Assembly: GCF_000378425.1 (NCBI RefSeq)
Contig: NZ_KB899822.1
Span: forward strand, 1-64,000
DNA length: 64,000 nt
From: Cohnella laeviribosi DSM 21336
Lineage (GTDB): Bacteria; Bacillota; Bacilli; Paenibacillales; Paenibacillaceae
Reading direction: 5' to 3'
Shown here: one piece after another, positions 1-8,371 of the stretch
Numbering within the stretch: position 1 is the first letter of the stretch
Layout: each line of letters begins with the position of its first letter
The notes under the pieces: model-generated
Seen by the model: the letters and a program-made list of their open reading frames with translations, nothing else
The model's database searches: none
What the model was told of the DNA's origin: nothing
Translations under genes and position numbers: made by a program

Positions 1-98
1 AATTGATCTATGATTGCAAGCTCGACCGGCAACTTTCTAACAGATTCCGGGAGAATGGCATCCCAGATGGTCAATTGCTCGTCTCGAAGTTTCAACAT
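1..98 (-). CDS. Transposase, N-terminal fragment (runs off the window)
   Basis: The first 32 codons read MLKLRDEQLTIWDAILPES and continue with VRKLPVELAIIDQ. This opening (basic start, then a LWD/IWDAILPE-like stretch and LPxELAxID) resembles the N-terminus of DDE transposases annotated as ISNCY-type in Actinobacteria and Firmicutes; that family call is from memory and not tested. A GAGGTG ribosome site lies just upstream of the ATG at 98. The DDE catalytic residues lie outside the window. The gene reads in the same direction as the truncated lacZ and lies directly downstream of it, as expected for an insertion into lacZ. Confidence 0.55.
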   Translation of the reverse strand, partial: MLKLRDEQLTIWDAILPESVRKLPVELAIIDQ

Positions 99-245
99 TT
101 TCTTCACCTCTTGGAAGGATTCCCGAGGGCTTCTGTTGAACTCCTATAGCAAAGGAATTCTTCCCTCGGGGTGTGGAACTTTGTTATCTCGTCAATAACA
201 ATTTCCATTTTGAGGTGCTGAATTCCTTTTAATTATGCTCAAAAC
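1..245 (-). mobile_element. End of an insertion sequence inserted into lacZ
   Basis: This stretch holds the start of a transposase gene (start codon at 98) and about 145 bp of upstream sequence reaching the broken end of a GH2 beta-galactosidase gene. The galactosidase reading frame stays family-like until about 246 and then hits a stop at 239-241. That places the insertion junction near 240-250. Only one end of the element is in the window, so the terminal inverted repeat and target duplication cannot be confirmed. Confidence 0.6.
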
Positions 246-799
246 ACCCTGACTTTTTCAGGGGAAACTATATAAGGAGTCAGCTCAAAATCGGCGGGTG
301 TAAAGCTGTCTTCGCTGTAGCCGACAAAATGACCGTTCAGCCAAACGTAAAAGGCCGACTCCACGCCTTGAAAAGAAATAAACACCGGACGATCCTTCCA
401 CTCTGCGGGCAGTACGAAGGTTTTTACATAGCTGCCGACCGGATTGTCATTTTCCGGAATGGCCGGGGGCCGGATTTCATGATGGCCGTCCCAAGGATAC
501 ATCGTATTTACATATTGCATCCGGCCGTAGCCCTGTGTCTGAATATGGCCCGGCACCTGGATATCGCTCCAGCCGCCGCAGTCAAAGCCGGGCTCATAGA
601 AGCTTGCCGGACGGCTGGCCGGGCTTGCGGCATAGTTAAATTTCCAGCTTCCGTTCAGCGAATGCCGAAGGCTCATTTCACCCGTTGCCGCCTCCTCTTC
701 GCTCGTGAAATATTTATGGTCCGAATAAGCGGGCAGCCGGTTCATTGCAAATATCTTTACATCTGTCAGCCAATCCAAAGAAGGCTGCTTGGTTTTCAT
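239..799 (-). pseudogene. lacZ: GH2 beta-galactosidase (LacZ), 5' fragment truncated by an insertion sequence
   Basis: The 186-residue product is the sugar-binding N-terminal domain of a LacZ-type GH2 beta-galactosidase, an enzyme normally of about 1000 residues. Diagnostic stretches are LNGSWKFNY, the PGHIQTQGYGRMQYVN segment, the YPWDGH turn and FQGVESAFYVWLNGHFVGY near residue 165. The catalytic TIM barrel is missing, so the product cannot be active. The frame ends where the insertion-sequence end begins. The start at 799 follows a GGGAGGAGG ribosome site. It is the last gene of the operon with the binding protein and permeases (855-3958), so the importer most likely served lactose or other beta-galactosides. 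An intact GH42 beta-galactosidase at 41024-43099 could partly replace it. Confidence 0.88.
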
Positions 800-854
800 A
801 AGGAAAATCCTCCTCCCTGCACGTTCGGGTGCGATCCTTCTAATATTTGACCGA

Positions 855-1688
855 TTATTTGACCGAGCCGATCATCCCCGCGACAAAATGCTTCTGCATC
901 ACGAAGAACACGATCGCCGTCGGAATTGTGGAGATGAAAATCGCCAGCATAATAACCCCGAAATCCGGCGCATAGCTGGAGCCGAGATTGGAAATCAGCA
1001 GCGGAATCGTTTGCTTTTGCGGCGTTTGCAGCACGATCAGCGGCCACAAATAGTTGTTCCAGCTGCTCATAAACGTAATGATGGACGCTGCCGCATACGT
1101 CGTTTTCATCGTGGGCGCATAAACGCGGAAGAACAGCCCAAGTTCGGACAACCCGTCGATCCGGCCGGCTTCAAGCAGCTCCTTCGGAAACATTTTTGTA
1201 CTCTGCCGGAAAAAGAAAATCAAAAACGCCGTTGTCATCGTGGGCAACACGACCGCCGCCAGCGTATCGATGCCGATCAGCGGCAGAAGATTGGTGATTT
1301 TGCCAAACATGCGGTACAACGGCACCATCAGCGCCGCAAACGGAATCATCATCGACAGCAATAAAAGATTAAACACGGCGTCCTTGGCCCTGCTTCTGTA
1401 AACCTCAAAGCCGTATCCGGCGAGCGAGGCGATCAGCATCGCCAGCAGCGTGGTGGACACGGAGATGAGCAACGAGTTTTTCAAGGCTGTCAGGATGTCG
1501 ACGGAGCTGAGCAATTTGCGCAAATTGTCCATAAAATAAGTCCCTGGCAGGAGACGTCCACGGGTGACGTCCACGGAGGGATTCGTCGAGCTGACGATGA
1601 TCCACAGGAACGGAAAAAAGGATACGAACGCCGCTACAATAAGGAAAAGATACATGAAAAATCTTTTCGTCTTATGCATCCCGGTCAC
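855..1688 (-). CDS. Sugar ABC transporter permease, MalG/LacG type
   Basis: A 277-residue inner-membrane permease of the carbohydrate-uptake-1 family. Six hydrophobic segments are visible, starting with the N-terminal stretch YLFLIVAAFVSFFPFLWI. The cytoplasmic EAA loop that docks the ATPase reads EAGRIDGLSELGLFFRVYAP near residues 190-210. It pairs with the MalF-type permease that starts upstream; the two genes overlap by 17 bp, pointing to translational coupling. No ATPase gene is in this operon, as is common in Paenibacillaceae, where a shared MsmX-type ATPase powers many sugar importers. The link to galactosides rests on the downstream lacZ fragment. Confidence 0.9.
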   Translation of the reverse strand: MTGMHKTKRFFMYLFLIVAAFVSFFPFLWIIVSSTNPSVDVTRGRLLPGTYFMDNLRKLLSSVDILTALKNSLLISVSTTLLAMLIASLAGYGFEVYRSRAKDAVFNLLLLSMMIPFAALMVPLYRMFGKITNLLPLIGIDTLAAVVLPTMTTAFLIFFFRQSTKMFPKELLEAGRIDGLSELGLFFRVYAPTMKTTYAAASIITFMSSWNNYLWPLIVLQTPQKQTIPLLISNLGSSYAPDFGVIMLAIFISTIPTAIVFFVMQKHFVAGMIGSVK

Positions 1689-2562
1689 CTGCCGCTTTAA
1701 ATTGAATGATGGACAACAGGACGATCATGATGACGATGGAATACGATACCGTCGCCGCATAACCGAAATCCGCCGAATATTTGAACGACAGATTGTAAAT
1801 GTACTGCGAAATTGTGGTCGTTGCGTTGCCCGGTCCGCCTTTGGTTATATTCATCACTTCATCAAACAGCTGCAGCGTACCGATCGTCGAGGTGATGGAG
1901 GTAAATAAAATGATCGGCTTCAGCATCGGAATCGTGATCCGGAAAAATTGCTTGATCGCGGAGGCTCCGTCAATTCTGGCCGCCTCATAGATCGACGGAT
2001 CGATATTTTGCATGCCGGACAGGTAAAAAACCATATTGTAGCCGGTCCAGCGCCAAGTAATCGCGATAATGATCGTGATCTTCGCCCAAAAGGGATCGGT
2101 GATCCACTGAATCGGGGCAGAGACCACATGCAAATCAAGCAGCAGGGAATTGACCAGCCCGTCGCCCGCAAACAGATATTTGAACACGACCGAATAGGCG
2201 ACCAGCGAGGTGATGCAGGGCAAAAAAATCGCCGTGCGGAAAAAGCTCTTGCCCTTCAGATTGCGGTCATTCAGCAAAACGGATAAAACTAAGGCCAGCA
2301 GCACCATCAGCGGCACTTGAAAAATCAAATAAACAAACGTGTTGGATACGGCGGTAATAAACATGGAATCCGTAAACAGCCGTTTATAGTTGCCGAAGCC
2401 GTTAAAGCTCAAATTAGAGCCGGTTCCGGTCTGAAACGACAGGATCAAAGCCTGAATCATCGGATAAAAATAAAAGATGACGATCAACAGCACTGCTGGC
2501 ACAATAAACAGCCAGCCGACTGCAGAAGCTTTCAAACGGATAGCTGAGCCGGTTGCTCTCAT
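1672..2562 (-). CDS. Sugar ABC transporter permease, MalF/LacF type
   Basis: A 296-residue membrane permease, first subunit of the heterodimeric importer. The protein opens with a short basic N-terminus and the hydrophobic run GWLFIVPAVLLIVIFYFYP; the EAA loop reads EAARIDGASAIKQFFRITIP near residue 195. The gene lies downstream of the binding-protein gene, separated from it by 97 bp that contain a strong hairpin, and it overlaps the second permease gene by 17 bp. Its ATG at 2562 follows a GGAGATGAG ribosome site. The family assignment is firm; the substrate is inferred from context. Confidence 0.9.
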   Translation of the reverse strand: MRATGSAIRLKASAVGWLFIVPAVLLIVIFYFYPMIQALILSFQTGTGSNLSFNGFGNYKRLFTDSMFITAVSNTFVYLIFQVPLMVLLALVLSVLLNDRNLKGKSFFRTAIFLPCITSLVAYSVVFKYLFAGDGLVNSLLLDLHVVSAPIQWITDPFWAKITIIIAITWRWTGYNMVFYLSGMQNIDPSIYEAARIDGASAIKQFFRITIPMLKPIILFTSITSTIGTLQLFDEVMNITKGGPGNATTTISQYIYNLSFKYSADFGYAATVSYSIVIMIVLLSIIQFKAAGDRDA

Positions 2563-2608
2563 CAGGACTCATCTCCTTTTTCAGATGTATCGTAGAGCGG
2601 CCGGAAAA

Positions 2609-2647
2609 CAATAAAACCTTGAACTGGAGCAGCCCAAGGTTTTATTG
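2609..2647 (-). terminator. Intergenic hairpin between binding-protein and permease genes (partial terminator)
   Basis: Two 13-nt arms (2609-2621 and 2635-2647) are perfect inverted copies (CAATAAAACCTTG on the leftward strand) around a 13-nt loop. On the transcribed strand the stem is followed by TTTTCC. It begins 13 nt after the binding-protein stop codon. Such a hairpin should protect or terminate part of the mRNA, leaving more transcript for the binding protein than for the permeases. Confidence 0.75.
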
Positions 2648-2659
2648 AATTGCCCGCAA

Positions 2660-3958
2660 TTATTGCAATTGGGATTCGGCCTGCGCCTGAGCATCGCGTA
2701 TGACGCTGTCCACATCTTTGCCGTTCAAATAATTTTGAACTTCAACGACCAGAATGTCTTCAATCGCATAGGTATGAAGGCCGTAATTGACTTTCGGAAC
2801 TTCCTCGGTCCATTTGGCAAAATCCGCATAGATTTTTTGTCCGTTGAAGAAATCGTCGCTTTTATCGTAAGCGTCCCCGCTGGAAGCCGCCTTCAGCGAT
2901 CCGATGACCCCTACTTTGTCGAGCATTTGCGAGTAAAGCTCCGCGTCGGAACCAAAGGTTTCCGCCAGGAAGTTGGCCGCTGTATCCTGACCGTCCATGT
3001 TCAGGACGTACCAGGAACTGCCTCCGAGGCTGGAAGCGTTAACCGATTCTTTACTATTCGCCAGGCGCGGAGTCGGTACGACCGCCCATTTGCCCGATTG
3101 CGAAGCCTCGGCCTTGATGGATGGCGTAATCCAGTTGCCCGTCGGCACCGTTGCGACGTCGCCGTTGTTAATGGCCGCCAAAAACTGGCTCCAGTCCGAG
3201 TTCATTTTCACGATATTCGCATCGAAAAGGGCTTTGTACGTTTCAAGCGCTTCTTTGATAACCGGATTGTCCGCCAAATTCGGGGTCTTGCCGTCGTCCT
3301 TCAAATACCAGGTGCCGGCGGATTGAGCCATCATCCGGATCAACCCCAAGTCGTTGGGATCTTGGGTCAGCATATCTTTGCCGGTTTTTTCCTTGACCTT
3401 CTTCCCGATTTCGATGTACCGGTTCCAGTCGATATTCGTCAGGTCGTCAACCGTAAAGCCGGCCTGCTTCAAATAATCCGTCCGGACGTACAGCCCGGTA
3501 GCGCCGGAATCGAAAGGCACGCCGTATTGCTTGCCGTCAAGACTGGTCGGGCCAATTTTATACTCGGCAAAGTCGGCCGGTTTGATGACGTCGGACATAT
3601 CGCGGAAAGCGTCGGGATAAGCCTGCAGAAAATTTTGCGCCCGGTAGTCCTCAATAAGCACGATGTTCGGCAGCCCTTTCGTTGTTCCCGAGTTCAGCCC
3701 GGTGTTTAACTTTTGTACAATATCATTTTGGGCATACTCCACAATATTGACTTTGACGTCCGGGTGCTTCGCTTCGTATTTTTCCTTCGCGAGTTGCAGC
3801 GCAGCGATGTTAAAATTGGGATCCCATGCCCAAACCGTGATTTCCTTGCCGCTTCCGGAACTGCCGCCGGTATTCTTGGCGCCCGAATTGCCCGAACAGG
3901 CGGATACGGCCAACATCAACAGCATGCTGACGAGCGCAAATAACAACCGTTTTTTCAT
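2660..3958 (-). CDS. Sugar ABC transporter substrate-binding lipoprotein
   Basis: A 432-residue extracellular binding protein of the SBP_bac_1 family. The N-terminus is a lipoprotein signal with lipobox VSAC; Cys21 would be lipidated and anchor the protein outside the membrane. The mature part opens with a Gly/Ser linker and then ITVWAWDPNFNIAALQLAKE, typical of the first lobe. Length matches the family (about 420-440). It heads the import operon, followed by the hairpin at 2609-2647, two permeases and truncated lacZ, and it follows a YesN/YesM pair. The galactoside specificity is inferred from lacZ. Confidence 0.9.
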   Translation of the reverse strand: MKKRLLFALVSMLLMLAVSACSGNSGAKNTGGSSGSGKEITVWAWDPNFNIAALQLAKEKYEAKHPDVKVNIVEYAQNDIVQKLNTGLNSGTTKGLPNIVLIEDYRAQNFLQAYPDAFRDMSDVIKPADFAEYKIGPTSLDGKQYGVPFDSGATGLYVRTDYLKQAGFTVDDLTNIDWNRYIEIGKKVKEKTGKDMLTQDPNDLGLIRMMAQSAGTWYLKDDGKTPNLADNPVIKEALETYKALFDANIVKMNSDWSQFLAAINNGDVATVPTGNWITPSIKAEASQSGKWAVVPTPRLANSKESVNASSLGGSSWYVLNMDGQDTAANFLAETFGSDAELYSQMLDKVGVIGSLKAASSGDAYDKSDDFFNGQKIYADFAKWTEEVPKVNYGLHTYAIEDILVVEVQNYLNGKDVDSVIRDAQAQAESQLQ

Positions 3959-3993
3959 TTCTGTTCAACCCCCTGCTCTGTTTTTGGATCTTG

Positions 3994-4025
3994 AGAAAGC
4001 GCTTGCTGTATCCGCTTTTATGATA
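3994..4025 (-). promoter_or_regulatory. Promoter of the sugar-import operon with overlapping cre-like site
   Basis: Bases 3994-4007 (AGAAAGCGCTTGCT) match the CcpA cre consensus TGWAARCGYTWNCW at 13 of 14 positions. Immediately upstream on the leftward strand is a -10-like TATCAT (4020-4025). A cre over the likely start region fits catabolite repression of lactose-type uptake. No good -35 is visible, which would fit activation by the upstream YesN regulator. Confidence 0.6.
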
Positions 4026-4141
4026 GCATCGGGGTAATTGGGGCTGTTAGAAATATCTTTGTGCGGATTGGCGATATTATTGTCTATCTTCCGAAAGGAA
4101 ACTTACGGATCTGGTCATTTTTTTAGATTTTGGTACTTTAT

Positions 4142-5935
4142 TTATATCCGGTCGCCCGCTTCATCCGACTTGGCAATCAGCGGAAGGACAATGCGGACTT
4201 TGGTGCCCTCCCCTTTGTTGCTGGAGATGCTAACCCCATATGGTTCTCCGTACAGCAGCTTGATCCGGTTGTTGACGTTTTGAATCCCGATGCCCGTAAA
4301 CAGCTGACGCCGGCTTTTCGGATTGGGCAAGGGGCCTGTCTCACCCGTAAGCTCCATGCCGTCCCCGTTATCAACCACCTCGCAGACGAGCGAGTCGTCG
4401 TTTTTCGAGACCAGGATGTAGATCGTGCCCTCATTTTTTTCATTAAAGGCATGGAAGAAGGCGTTTTCGATAAACGGCTGGATGATCAGTTTGGGCACCT
4501 CGTATTGCAGGCAGTCCGGCGCGACAAAATAATTGACCTTGATCCGCTCGCCGTAACGAACATGATTGATAAATACGTAATTTTTCATATTCTCAAGCTC
4601 TTGCTCGATCGTGACCGTCTCGCTGACATTGCTGATCGTATTTTGCAAGAGAGAAATCAGGGCGTTAATCGTCTCCGCCGCCATTTCCTTGCTGCCTTTT
4701 TGCACCAGCATTTTGATCGACGCAAGCGTGTTGTAGAGAAAATGTGGATTGATCTGCCGCTGCAGCGCCGCCAGCTCAGCGTTGCGCTGCTCCCTTTGAG
4801 TATCCAGCAGCCTGCGGATATAATCGTTCAGCTCGTCCAGCATGTAATTGAACGCTTTGCCAAGCTCCCTGACCTCGTAGCTTCCGCTCACCGTAATATA
4901 GTTGCCGAAATCCTTTTGCGCGATCATGGACATCTGCCGAACCAGGCGCGTCAGCGAATCGGTCAATCTTCTGGAAATGACAAAAACGACCAGCATGGCG
5001 GCCGCAATAATTCCCAAACAGGTCAAAGACACCGATCTCACGTCAATAATCTGTCCGGCGGTATACTGCCGGTCGATCAGGTTCACCAGATAAAAGTTGT
5101 ATGAAGGCAAATAATTGGATAAAATGATCCGCTCTTTCCCCATCACGGAGCCGTTTTTATAATTAAGCTTCTTGCTCTCGATCTCCTTGGCTTCCTCTAA
5201 CAGCTCCGGAGCAGAGCGGCCGATCAGCTCCGGGCGGTTGCTGGAGACGATGGCGCCCGAAGCGTCCAAGACCAGCACGTCGTTGCCGGTGCTGGTGAAA
5301 TTGGAATAAAACTGCTTAAACTCCCGCTCGCGGATCGAGATATACAGCATGCCGTATAGCTGTCCGCTCGTCCGTTCCACCAGCGCCTTGGAGGCGATGA
5401 TGTAGCGCTCCGTTTCACCCTCATTTTGCCGCTCATCGTATTGATACATAAGGCGCTGCGGATGGGCCGCCGTATTCACGGTCAGCGGGGCGGCCGCCAA
5501 TTGTTCCTCCGTGACCGGCCAATAGGCCCGGTCGGTGGAATAGCTGCGGCCGTTCATTCCCGTTATCGTCACCGCCACATCGTAAGCGTTGATGTTGGAG
5601 GTCAACTGCTTCATCTGCTCCGACATGCGGTAATACACCTTGGACATCGAGACGGAATCCATCTCTCCCCCGGTCAAAAAGGTTTTGATCGTGCCGCTCT
5701 GCGAGGCATAGCTGGCCGCATTGACGATTGAGTCGTTAAAGGAGTCGAGGCTGGTGTTGATTTGCTTCAGCACCTTGGCATTGGTAATGCTGAACGTCTC
5801 TGCGAACAGCCGCTCCGACATGCGGATCGTAATCAGCGAGGTAAGCAGGCAGACAGCGACAATGCTCGCCGTCATCACGATAAACAGCTTGGAGAACAAC
5901 CGCTGGTTGCTCAGTTTTTCGATCATTTTTTTCAT
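4142..5935 (-). CDS. YesM-type sensor histidine kinase
   Basis: A 597-residue membrane kinase. The order is an N-terminal transmembrane segment (about 15-37), a large extracellular Cache-like sensor region, a second transmembrane segment (about 305-322), HAMP, then the His_kinase domain with NPHFLYN (phospho-acceptor His398) and a C-terminal HATPase with VVDNGDGM and GTGIGIQN-like ATP-lid sequence GIGIQNVNNR. It lies 3 bp downstream of the yesN-like gene and upstream of the sugar-import operon. It probably senses an extracellular sugar or the loaded binding protein and phosphorylates that regulator. Confidence 0.92.
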   Translation of the reverse strand: MKKMIEKLSNQRLFSKLFIVMTASIVAVCLLTSLITIRMSERLFAETFSITNAKVLKQINTSLDSFNDSIVNAASYASQSGTIKTFLTGGEMDSVSMSKVYYRMSEQMKQLTSNINAYDVAVTITGMNGRSYSTDRAYWPVTEEQLAAAPLTVNTAAHPQRLMYQYDERQNEGETERYIIASKALVERTSGQLYGMLYISIREREFKQFYSNFTSTGNDVLVLDASGAIVSSNRPELIGRSAPELLEEAKEIESKKLNYKNGSVMGKERIILSNYLPSYNFYLVNLIDRQYTAGQIIDVRSVSLTCLGIIAAAMLVVFVISRRLTDSLTRLVRQMSMIAQKDFGNYITVSGSYEVRELGKAFNYMLDELNDYIRRLLDTQREQRNAELAALQRQINPHFLYNTLASIKMLVQKGSKEMAAETINALISLLQNTISNVSETVTIEQELENMKNYVFINHVRYGERIKVNYFVAPDCLQYEVPKLIIQPFIENAFFHAFNEKNEGTIYILVSKNDDSLVCEVVDNGDGMELTGETGPLPNPKSRRQLFTGIGIQNVNNRIKLLYGEPYGVSISSNKGEGTKVRIVLPLIAKSDEAGDRI

Positions 5936-5938
5936 GGA

Positions 5939-7498
5939 TCAGTTCCTCTTGCTGCGATGTTGTCTGCGGTATTGGCTCGGCGACATGCCGGTTTGCTTCT
6001 TGAATACTTTTGTAAAGTAGCTGTGATCGGAATAGCCGACCCGTGCGCTGATTTCCGAGATGGCCATTTCATCCGCGCGCAACAGCTCGGCTGCCTTGGC
6101 AATTCTGATCTTGTTCAGGTATTCGCTGAAGCCTTCGTCATTATGAGCGGAAAAATAACTGGACAGATAGGAGGGATTAAAATGAAAATGCCTGCTGAGG
6201 GAACTTAAGCTGAGCGGTTCGCTATAGTGTTCGTCGATATACTCCAGCAATTTTCTCATATTTCCATTTCCCGCTTGCTGGAACCGGGAGGCTGCCAGCT
6301 TTTCCGCTTCATCCAGAAAAGCGTTCAGCGACGCAACCGCTTCCGTGACATCCTTCGCCTCATCGATGGCCTTGAAATAGGCGTATTTCACATCGTCCAG
6401 TTCCTTCACCTGTTCATTCATATCCGCAAGAATAATCGTGATGTTGAAAATGACGTTGCCAAGGAACGATTTGAACTCAAATGGAGGCGTACGATAATTG
6501 CCCGCCGCCTGATCAACGTATTCCCGCAGCCGGCCAAACGCGGAAGCAAACTGCTTCTTCCGCAGTTCGGCCGTCAACAGCTTCATGTCGAATGCTTCCG
6601 GGACCCGGGCGGGAGGCAACTCGCTTGCTTTCATCATGATCCGGCCGGGAAAATAAAAACGGTAAGCCAACAGCCGCAGCCATTCATCCCGGTATATTTC
6701 CGCCAATTGGCTAAGCTCCCCGAACATGCCGCTTACCGCCCACACCATTTCCGGCATGCTCTCGGACTTTTCCGCCGCAAGCGCATGAACCTCGGCAATG
6801 ACCGCCTCATAATGCTCCCGCGGCATATTGGCCAGCATCAGCAGCTGCTTGTTGCTTGCGGCAATCGCCTTCGATACCGTCGGGAAGGCGAGCTTCTCAA
6901 ATCGCGCCTCCAGATTGGCGGCCAGCCCGATGATATAGCTGTGCGGCTCTCCGGCAACCCGGCTCAGGTCCGCGCCTAGCAGCACAAAGGCGTCGTAAGG
7001 AAAATATTCCGCCAGTCGGCCGTCTTCGTCCGAATCGTAGCCGGCCAGCAATCGGTCCAGCAAACGGTCCACGGAGAAGCTGCCGTCCGCCGTTTGCTTC
7101 TTATGCTTCAGACCGGGAATTTTACGCGCCGTATTTTGCAGCGCCTGCAGCAGCTCCTCCGTTTCCAACTTCGGTTTCAAAATATAATCCGCTACCCCGC
7201 TTTGGAACGTAGACCGCACATAGTCGAATTCCCCATAGCTGCTCAGCACGATGACTTCGATCTGCGGGTAATGCGCTTTCAGAATACGGGTAAATTCCTC
7301 TCCGTCCATGACCGGCATCACTATATCCGTAATCACAATGTGAGGCGACAGCCGCTCTATCAAGTTCAGCGCTTCCTTGCCGTTCGAAGCTTCTCCGACA
7401 ATCTGAAAGCCGAACTGCTCCCAGTTCAGATGATGTTTAATCCCCTGCCGCACCAATATTTCATCATCGACAATCAATACCCTGCAGAACTCATCCAT
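5939..7498 (-). CDS. YesN-type response regulator with AraC DNA-binding domain
   Basis: 519 residues. The receiver domain begins VLIVDDE (acid pair Asp11/Asp12) with phospho-acceptor Asp58 in VITDIVMPVMDG. A long middle region follows, then a C-terminal AraC/XylS double helix-turn-helix (RIAKAAELLRADEMAISEIS... and the family signature GYSDHSYFTKVFKKQTGMSP). I chose the ATG at 7498 because a GGGGGG-rich ribosome site lies 6-9 nt upstream; an upstream in-frame start at 7531 lacks one. It is partner to the adjacent kinase and the presumed activator of the sugar-import operon. Confidence 0.92.
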   Translation of the reverse strand: MDEFCRVLIVDDEILVRQGIKHHLNWEQFGFQIVGEASNGKEALNLIERLSPHIVITDIVMPVMDGEEFTRILKAHYPQIEVIVLSSYGEFDYVRSTFQSGVADYILKPKLETEELLQALQNTARKIPGLKHKKQTADGSFSVDRLLDRLLAGYDSDEDGRLAEYFPYDAFVLLGADLSRVAGEPHSYIIGLAANLEARFEKLAFPTVSKAIAASNKQLLMLANMPREHYEAVIAEVHALAAEKSESMPEMVWAVSGMFGELSQLAEIYRDEWLRLLAYRFYFPGRIMMKASELPPARVPEAFDMKLLTAELRKKQFASAFGRLREYVDQAAGNYRTPPFEFKSFLGNVIFNITIILADMNEQVKELDDVKYAYFKAIDEAKDVTEAVASLNAFLDEAEKLAASRFQQAGNGNMRKLLEYIDEHYSEPLSLSSLSRHFHFNPSYLSSYFSAHNDEGFSEYLNKIRIAKAAELLRADEMAISEISARVGYSDHSYFTKVFKKQTGMSPSQYRRQHRSKRN

Positions 7499-7544
7499 GC
7501 CCGTCCCCCCCTGTTCTGACAACGTTTTCATTCCGATGGATGCG

Positions 7545-7570
7545 GTTTATATATTCTTCAGTTTATATAT
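7545..7570. promoter_or_regulatory. Direct repeat upstream of the yesN-like gene
   Basis: GTTTATATAT occurs twice, at 7545-7554 and 7561-7570, 16 bp apart, about 50-70 bp upstream of the regulator start in an otherwise GC-rich region. Two copies spaced about 1.5 helical turns could be a regulator-binding pair or overlapping -10 regions. The rest of 7499-7809 shows no gene. Confidence 0.35.
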
Positions 7571-7809
7571 GCTAGCATAAGATAGAAAAATGGCAAGCCG
7601 AACCTCTCCGAACATTGTCGAACTTTCCCGGACCCTTGATTTGGAGTTTATGTCCAACACATCACTGCTCGGCTTTTTGCAGCTTTCGCTGGCGCACAAC
7701 TTATCTTTTAGGTTTTGCCTTCCGCGATGGGTTAGGTGAACACCCATACGCAGGAGCCCCCGGGTGAATATACTGGTCTTACATTTGAGCAGCGGAGGGG
7801 GGTGAAGGG

Positions 7810-8196
7810 ATGTTGGAGCAATATGTTCCTGCCGACGAAGAAAACCTGCGGAAGCTAAAGGGATATCCGGTCTGCATCATCATGAACGACGGAGCCCGCT
7901 ATTTCGGCTTGATTACGGATTGCAAAAAAGGGAAAGTCGTGCTTAACAGCAATTTCGGGCCGGAGCCGATCGAGGAAGGATCTTCCCATTCATCCTTTAA
8001 GCCCGAGAAACGCAAAAAGCGCGCAGCGGAGCGCACCAAGCAGCGCAGCCATCGCAAAGCGGACGTCTGGACAGAACACAAGACAGCCTCCGGCGGACAT
8101 GTCCCGGAAGCCCCGTTCCGGGAACCGTTCGAAGGCTCGCCCCGTTCGAAAATCGTCCTGCCGCTGGAGCCGATCGAAGCGGTGTTGCTGCTGTAA
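7810..8196 (+). CDS. Hypothetical protein with an Sm-like N-terminus
   Basis: A 128-residue soluble protein I do not recognise with certainty. Residues 10-45 (YPVCIIMNDGARYFGLIT, then KKGKVVLN) look like the strand pattern of small Sm/Hfq-like beta barrels. Residues 60-85 are very basic (PEKRKKRAAERTKQRSHRK), and the C-terminus ends in a hydrophobic LEPIEAVLLL. The start at 7810 follows GGAGGGGGGTGAAGGG. A strong terminator follows at 8240. A nucleic-acid-binding role is possible from the basic tract but unproven. Confidence 0.65.
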   Translation: MLEQYVPADEENLRKLKGYPVCIIMNDGARYFGLITDCKKGKVVLNSNFGPEPIEEGSSHSSFKPEKRKKRAAERTKQRSHRKADVWTEHKTASGGHVPEAPFREPFEGSPRSKIVLPLEPIEAVLLL

Positions 8197-8239
8197 ACGG
8201 CAAATCGGCGCCGCCCCGTTCCCGCCTGGTCCCTCGCCG

Positions 8240-8268
8240 CCCGCAGACGCTCCGTCTGCGGGTTTCTT
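8240..8268 (+). terminator. Rho-independent terminator after the 7810-8196 gene
   Basis: CCCGCAGACG (8240-8249) pairs perfectly with CGTCTGCGGG (8253-8262) over a 3-nt loop, followed by TTTCTT. Confidence 0.85.
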
Positions 8269-8298
8269 CAGACCCTCGCGCAAACGGGCGAACGGCAA

Positions 8299-8325
8299 AA
8301 AACGCCGGGCGAACTCCGGCGTTTT
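8299..8325. terminator. Bidirectional terminator between the 7810-8196 gene and the lia genes
   Basis: AAAACGCCGG (8299-8308) pairs with CCGGCGTTTT (8316-8325), 7-nt loop. On the leftward strand it is followed by a run of T, so it would end the LiaFSR transcript; rightward it backs up the previous terminator. Confidence 0.8.
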
Positions 8326-8371
8326 ATTCATGCATATGTACGGCTGCCGGAGCACGGGCCGCTTCCGCGGA

